NCBI GenBank assembly: GCA_963701815.1
Contig: CAVPBN010000008.1
Location: 186,001-250,000, forward strand
From: AP-15 sp963701815
GTDB lineage: Bacteria > Pseudomonadota > Alphaproteobacteria > ATCC43930 > CGMCC-115725
Length of the DNA: 64,000 nucleotides
Direction of reading: 5' to 3'
In this document: piece after piece, positions 61,602 through 64,000 of the stretch
Position numbering within the stretch: the first letter of the stretch is position 1
Layout of the letters: every line of letters starts with the position of its first letter
Made by a program: the position numbers and the translations under genes
Notes under the pieces: model-generated
What the model was told of the DNA's origin: nothing
Seen by the model: the letters and a program-made list of their open reading frames with translations, nothing else
The model's database searches: none

Positions 61602-63251
61602 GTGAGCGACGGCCCCGCCGATCCTTACGAAAACGGGCTCGATAAGAACCCGGCCAATTTCGTGCCGCTGACGCCGATCGGTTTTCTGCGGCGCTCCGCG
61701 ACGGTCTACCCGGATCGGCTCGCGGTCGCCTATGGCGATCGCCGCTACACCTGGCGCGAGGTACGCGAGCGCTGCCATCGGCTCGCTTCGGCGCTGGCCG
61801 GCTGCGGGGTCGGCCGCGGCGATACCGTGGCGGTCATGCTGCCCAACATTCCCGAACTGTTCGAGGCGCATTTCGCAGTGCCGATGGCCGGTGCGGTGCT
61901 GAACGCGCTGAACACCCGTCTGGACGCACAGACGATCGCCTTCATTCTCGGCCATGGCGAGGCCAAGGTGCTGATAACGGACAGCGAATTCTCCCCGATA
62001 GTCGGCGCAGCCTTGGCCCGGCTCGACCGTAAGCCGATCGTCGTCGACATCTGCGACCCGGCGGGACCGGGCGGCGAACGGCTCGGCGAGACCGATTACG
62101 AGGTCTTTCTTACCAAGGGCGACCCGACTTTTGCCGAGATCCTGCCGGAAGACGAGTGGGACGCGATCGCGCTGAACTACACCTCGGGCACCACCGGCAA
62201 TCCGAAGGGCGTGGTCTATCACCATCGCGGCGCCTATCTGAATGCGCTCGGCAACATTCTGGTCTGGGGCCTGCGGCAGCACCCGGTCTATCTGTGGACC
62301 CTGCCGATGTTCCACTGCAACGGCTGGTGCTTTCCGTGGACGATCACGGCCCTGGCCGGGACCCATGTCTGTCTGCGCCGGGTCGAGGCCGCGGCGATCT
62401 ATCAGACGATCGCCAGCGAGCGCGTCAGCCATTTGTGCGGCGCGCCGGTGGTCATGAACATGTTGTTGAATGCCGGGCCGGAGCTGACCGGGCTGCTCGC
62501 TGGGCTACCCGAGCGCCGGGTCGAGATGATGACGGCGGGCGCGTCCCCGCCGGCGGCGGTGATCGAAGGGATGGAGCAGCTCGGCTTTCACATCACCCAT
62601 GTCTACGGCCTGACCGAGGTTTACGGCCCGGCGACGGTATGCGCCTGGCACGGCGAATGGGACCAATTGCCGACCGAGGAGCGCTCGCGGCTGAAGGCGC
62701 GACAGGGGGTCAACTACCCGGTTCTCGACGGGCTGATGGTCGCCGACCCGGCGAGCCTTGCGCCGGTCCCGGCCGACGGCGCCGCGATGGGCGAGATCTT
62801 CATGCGCGGCAACATCGTCATGAAGGGCTATCTGAAAAACCCGCTCGCGACCGAGGAAGCCTTTGCCGGCGGCTGGTTCCATACCGGCGATCTGGGCGTG
62901 CGGCACCCGGACGGCTATATCGAGTTGAAGGACCGTTCCAAGGACATCATCATCTCGGGCGGCGAGAACATCTCGACGGTCGAGGTCGAAAGCGCGCTCT
63001 ACCGCCACCCGGCCGTGTTCGAGGCGGCGGTCGTCGCCCGCCCCGACGCGATGTGGGGCGAAACGCCTTGCGCCTTCGTGACCCTGAAACCCGAAGCCGT
63101 GGCCACCGCCGACGACATCATCGCCTTCTGCCGCGAGCACCTCGCCCATTTCAAGGCGCCGCGCACCGTGATCTTTGGCCCGCTGCCCAAAACCTCGACC
63201 GGGAAGATCCAGAAATTCCTGTTGCGCGAGCGCGCCAAGGCCGGTGCGTGA
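61602..63251 (+). CDS. Acyl-CoA synthetase (AMP-dependent, medium/long-chain type)
   Basis: A 549-residue adenylate-forming enzyme. NYTSGTTGNPKGVVYHH is the P-loop, HVYGLTEVYGPA the A5 region, GWFHTGDLG the A7 motif, DRSKDIIISGGENIS the hinge and LPKTSTGKIQKF the C-terminal lysine motif that is acetylation-sensitive in the family. Most similar in pattern to AlkK/medium-chain fatty-acid CoA ligases. It activates a carboxylic acid with ATP and CoA. The start is GTG at 61602 or TTG at 61596. It follows the PanE-like gene by 175 bp in the same direction. Confidence 0.92.
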   Translation: MSDGPADPYENGLDKNPANFVPLTPIGFLRRSATVYPDRLAVAYGDRRYTWREVRERCHRLASALAGCGVGRGDTVAVMLPNIPELFEAHFAVPMAGAVLNALNTRLDAQTIAFILGHGEAKVLITDSEFSPIVGAALARLDRKPIVVDICDPAGPGGERLGETDYEVFLTKGDPTFAEILPEDEWDAIALNYTSGTTGNPKGVVYHHRGAYLNALGNILVWGLRQHPVYLWTLPMFHCNGWCFPWTITALAGTHVCLRRVEAAAIYQTIASERVSHLCGAPVVMNMLLNAGPELTGLLAGLPERRVEMMTAGASPPAAVIEGMEQLGFHITHVYGLTEVYGPATVCAWHGEWDQLPTEERSRLKARQGVNYPVLDGLMVADPASLAPVPADGAAMGEIFMRGNIVMKGYLKNPLATEEAFAGGWFHTGDLGVRHPDGYIELKDRSKDIIISGGENISTVEVESALYRHPAVFEAAVVARPDAMWGETPCAFVTLKPEAVATADDIIAFCREHLAHFKAPRTVIFGPLPKTSTGKIQKFLLRERAKAGA

Positions 63252-63344
63252 AAGCCTGCCGACTTTCCCCGGGATGGCGGCGGCAAGTGTCGTCGGGGCG
63301 TGCGTTGTAGTTTCGAACATCCGACTCTGGAGGTTGACGGAAAG

Positions 63345-64000
63345 ATGCGACTGCGCGGCGCGGCTGTGCGCGATCTTCTTCGCCGGCGGGTCTATCCCGC
63401 GTTCTGCGAGGGACTTGCCGTCGTCGGGCGTCCGCTGCTGCTGGCGCGCGCCAAAGACATGACCTCGCAGACGGAAACACGCTCCTGCCTGGTGCTGGCG
63501 CCGCATCCGGACGACGAAACGATCGGCTGCGGGGCAACCATCATGCGCAAACTGGCGTCCGGCCTCCCCGTTCATGTCGTGATCGCCACCGATGGCCGGC
63601 ACTCGCATCATTCGAACAAGATATCGGCAGAAGAGCTGGCCGAGATCAGGCAGCATGAGGTCTGTCGAGCGTGCGCCATTCTCGGGCTGCCGCGCGCCGA
63701 TCTGACCCTGCTGCGCTTCGAGGACGGCCGCCTGGGGGAACATCGCCCGGCCCTGCGCGACCGCTTGAACGACATCCTCGATGCGGTCAACCCGGCGGAG
63801 GTTCTCGGTCCGTCGGTCCTCGACGCTCATCCCGACCATCGGATATTGGCCGAGCTCGGGCGAGAGCTGGTGCGGGGGCGGCGCGCGGATCAGCCGGCGC
63901 TTTACGAGTACCCGGTTTGGTTTTGGGATCCGCGCGCATGGCGCGTCAGGGACTTGCTGGAGCTGCGGACAAGGACCGTCAGGACCGAAAGTTTTCTGGG
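63345..64000 (+). CDS. PIG-L family N-acetylglucosamine deacetylase-like protein (partial)
   Basis: The gene is open from ATG 63345 to the window end (at least 218 codons). LVLAPHPDDETIGCGATI is the PIG-L zinc motif with H-P-D-D-E, and LDAHPDHRILAELG carries the second histidine pair; HVVIATDGRHSHHS and EIRQHEVCRACAILGLPR are also typical. Members remove N-acetyl groups from sugars or related amides. GGAGG lies 12 bp before the ATG. It follows the acyl-CoA synthetase by 93 bp. C-terminus lies outside the window. Confidence 0.88.
   Translation, partial: MRLRGAAVRDLLRRRVYPAFCEGLAVVGRPLLLARAKDMTSQTETRSCLVLAPHPDDETIGCGATIMRKLASGLPVHVVIATDGRHSHHSNKISAEELAEIRQHEVCRACAILGLPRADLTLLRFEDGRLGEHRPALRDRLNDILDAVNPAEVLGPSVLDAHPDHRILAELGRELVRGRRADQPALYEYPVWFWDPRAWRVRDLLELRTRTVRTESFL

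Noticed and set aside
1..64000. Recent transfer island or prophage
   Set aside because: No integrase, transposase, phage gene or tRNA-flanked boundary is visible, and composition is uniform apart from short AT-rich patches near 39850 and 55900.

Overview
The window is a very GC-rich chromosomal stretch whose gene content fits an alphaproteobacterium, probably related to the Rhodospirillales. Evidence is the DUF815 ATPase/yajC/secD neighbourhood, the ftsK-lolA-xthA block, a complete pqqABCDE operon, and many single-copy catabolic genes (Ldh-type dehydrogenase, amidohydrolase, beta-hydroxyacid dehydrogenase, GSTs). I saw no rRNA or tRNA genes, no insertion sequence with a transposase, and no CRISPR array.

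Layout. 1-4750: end of an M23 peptidase, a DUF815 ATPase, yajC-secD (secF absent from its usual place), an ATP-grasp ligase and a small membrane protein. 4829-8925: a frameshifted 3-hydroxyisobutyrate dehydrogenase-like gene, then a secreted alpha/beta hydrolase bracketed by two copies of a ~165-bp repeat, then a seven-repeat GloVer protein. 8954-16387: MetE-like protein, Cache-type adenylate cyclase, YghU-type GST and two MFS transporters. 16697-20318: a strongly structured RNA leader, an amidohydrolase, a damaged VOC gene, a NUDIX remnant, an Ldh-family dehydrogenase and a GST. 21430-25897: five minus-strand genes (HAD, MBL lactonase-like, cupin dioxygenase, 2OG-Fe oxygenase, FAD monooxygenase) that look like a small catabolic set. 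27184-39558: ten minus-strand genes, most overlapping by 4 bp, joining four glycosyltransferases, a deacetylase-like protein and a PH-like membrane protein to an oligopeptide-type ABC importer. 39750-43463: a divergent set with an exporter-type ABC protein whose nucleotide-binding domain is atypical, a cyclic-nucleotide-binding protein and a methyltransferase. 43441-48482: xthA, a class I glutamine amidotransferase, lolA, ftsK. 48534-54504: pqqABCDE and a TonB-dependent receptor upstream of it. 54760-64000: HAF-type secreted protein, GH10 xylanase with a TPR protein, MFS exporter, SDR, PanE-like reductase, acyl-CoA synthetase and a PIG-L deacetylase cut by the window end.

Two things colour the whole annotation. 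First, at least ten otherwise well conserved genes, including ftsK and xthA, are broken by frameshifts; in each of the 14 places I could resolve, removing one base restores the reading. This points to sequence error or an insertion-biased process rather than ordinary gene decay. Second, the region carries small structural changes (tandem duplications at both ends of pqqB-pqqA, an internally deleted NUDIX gene, a missing secF). The most promising candidates for something undescribed are the glycosyltransferase/atypical ABC exporter locus at 27184-43463 and the potential pseudoknot leader at 16697-16794.
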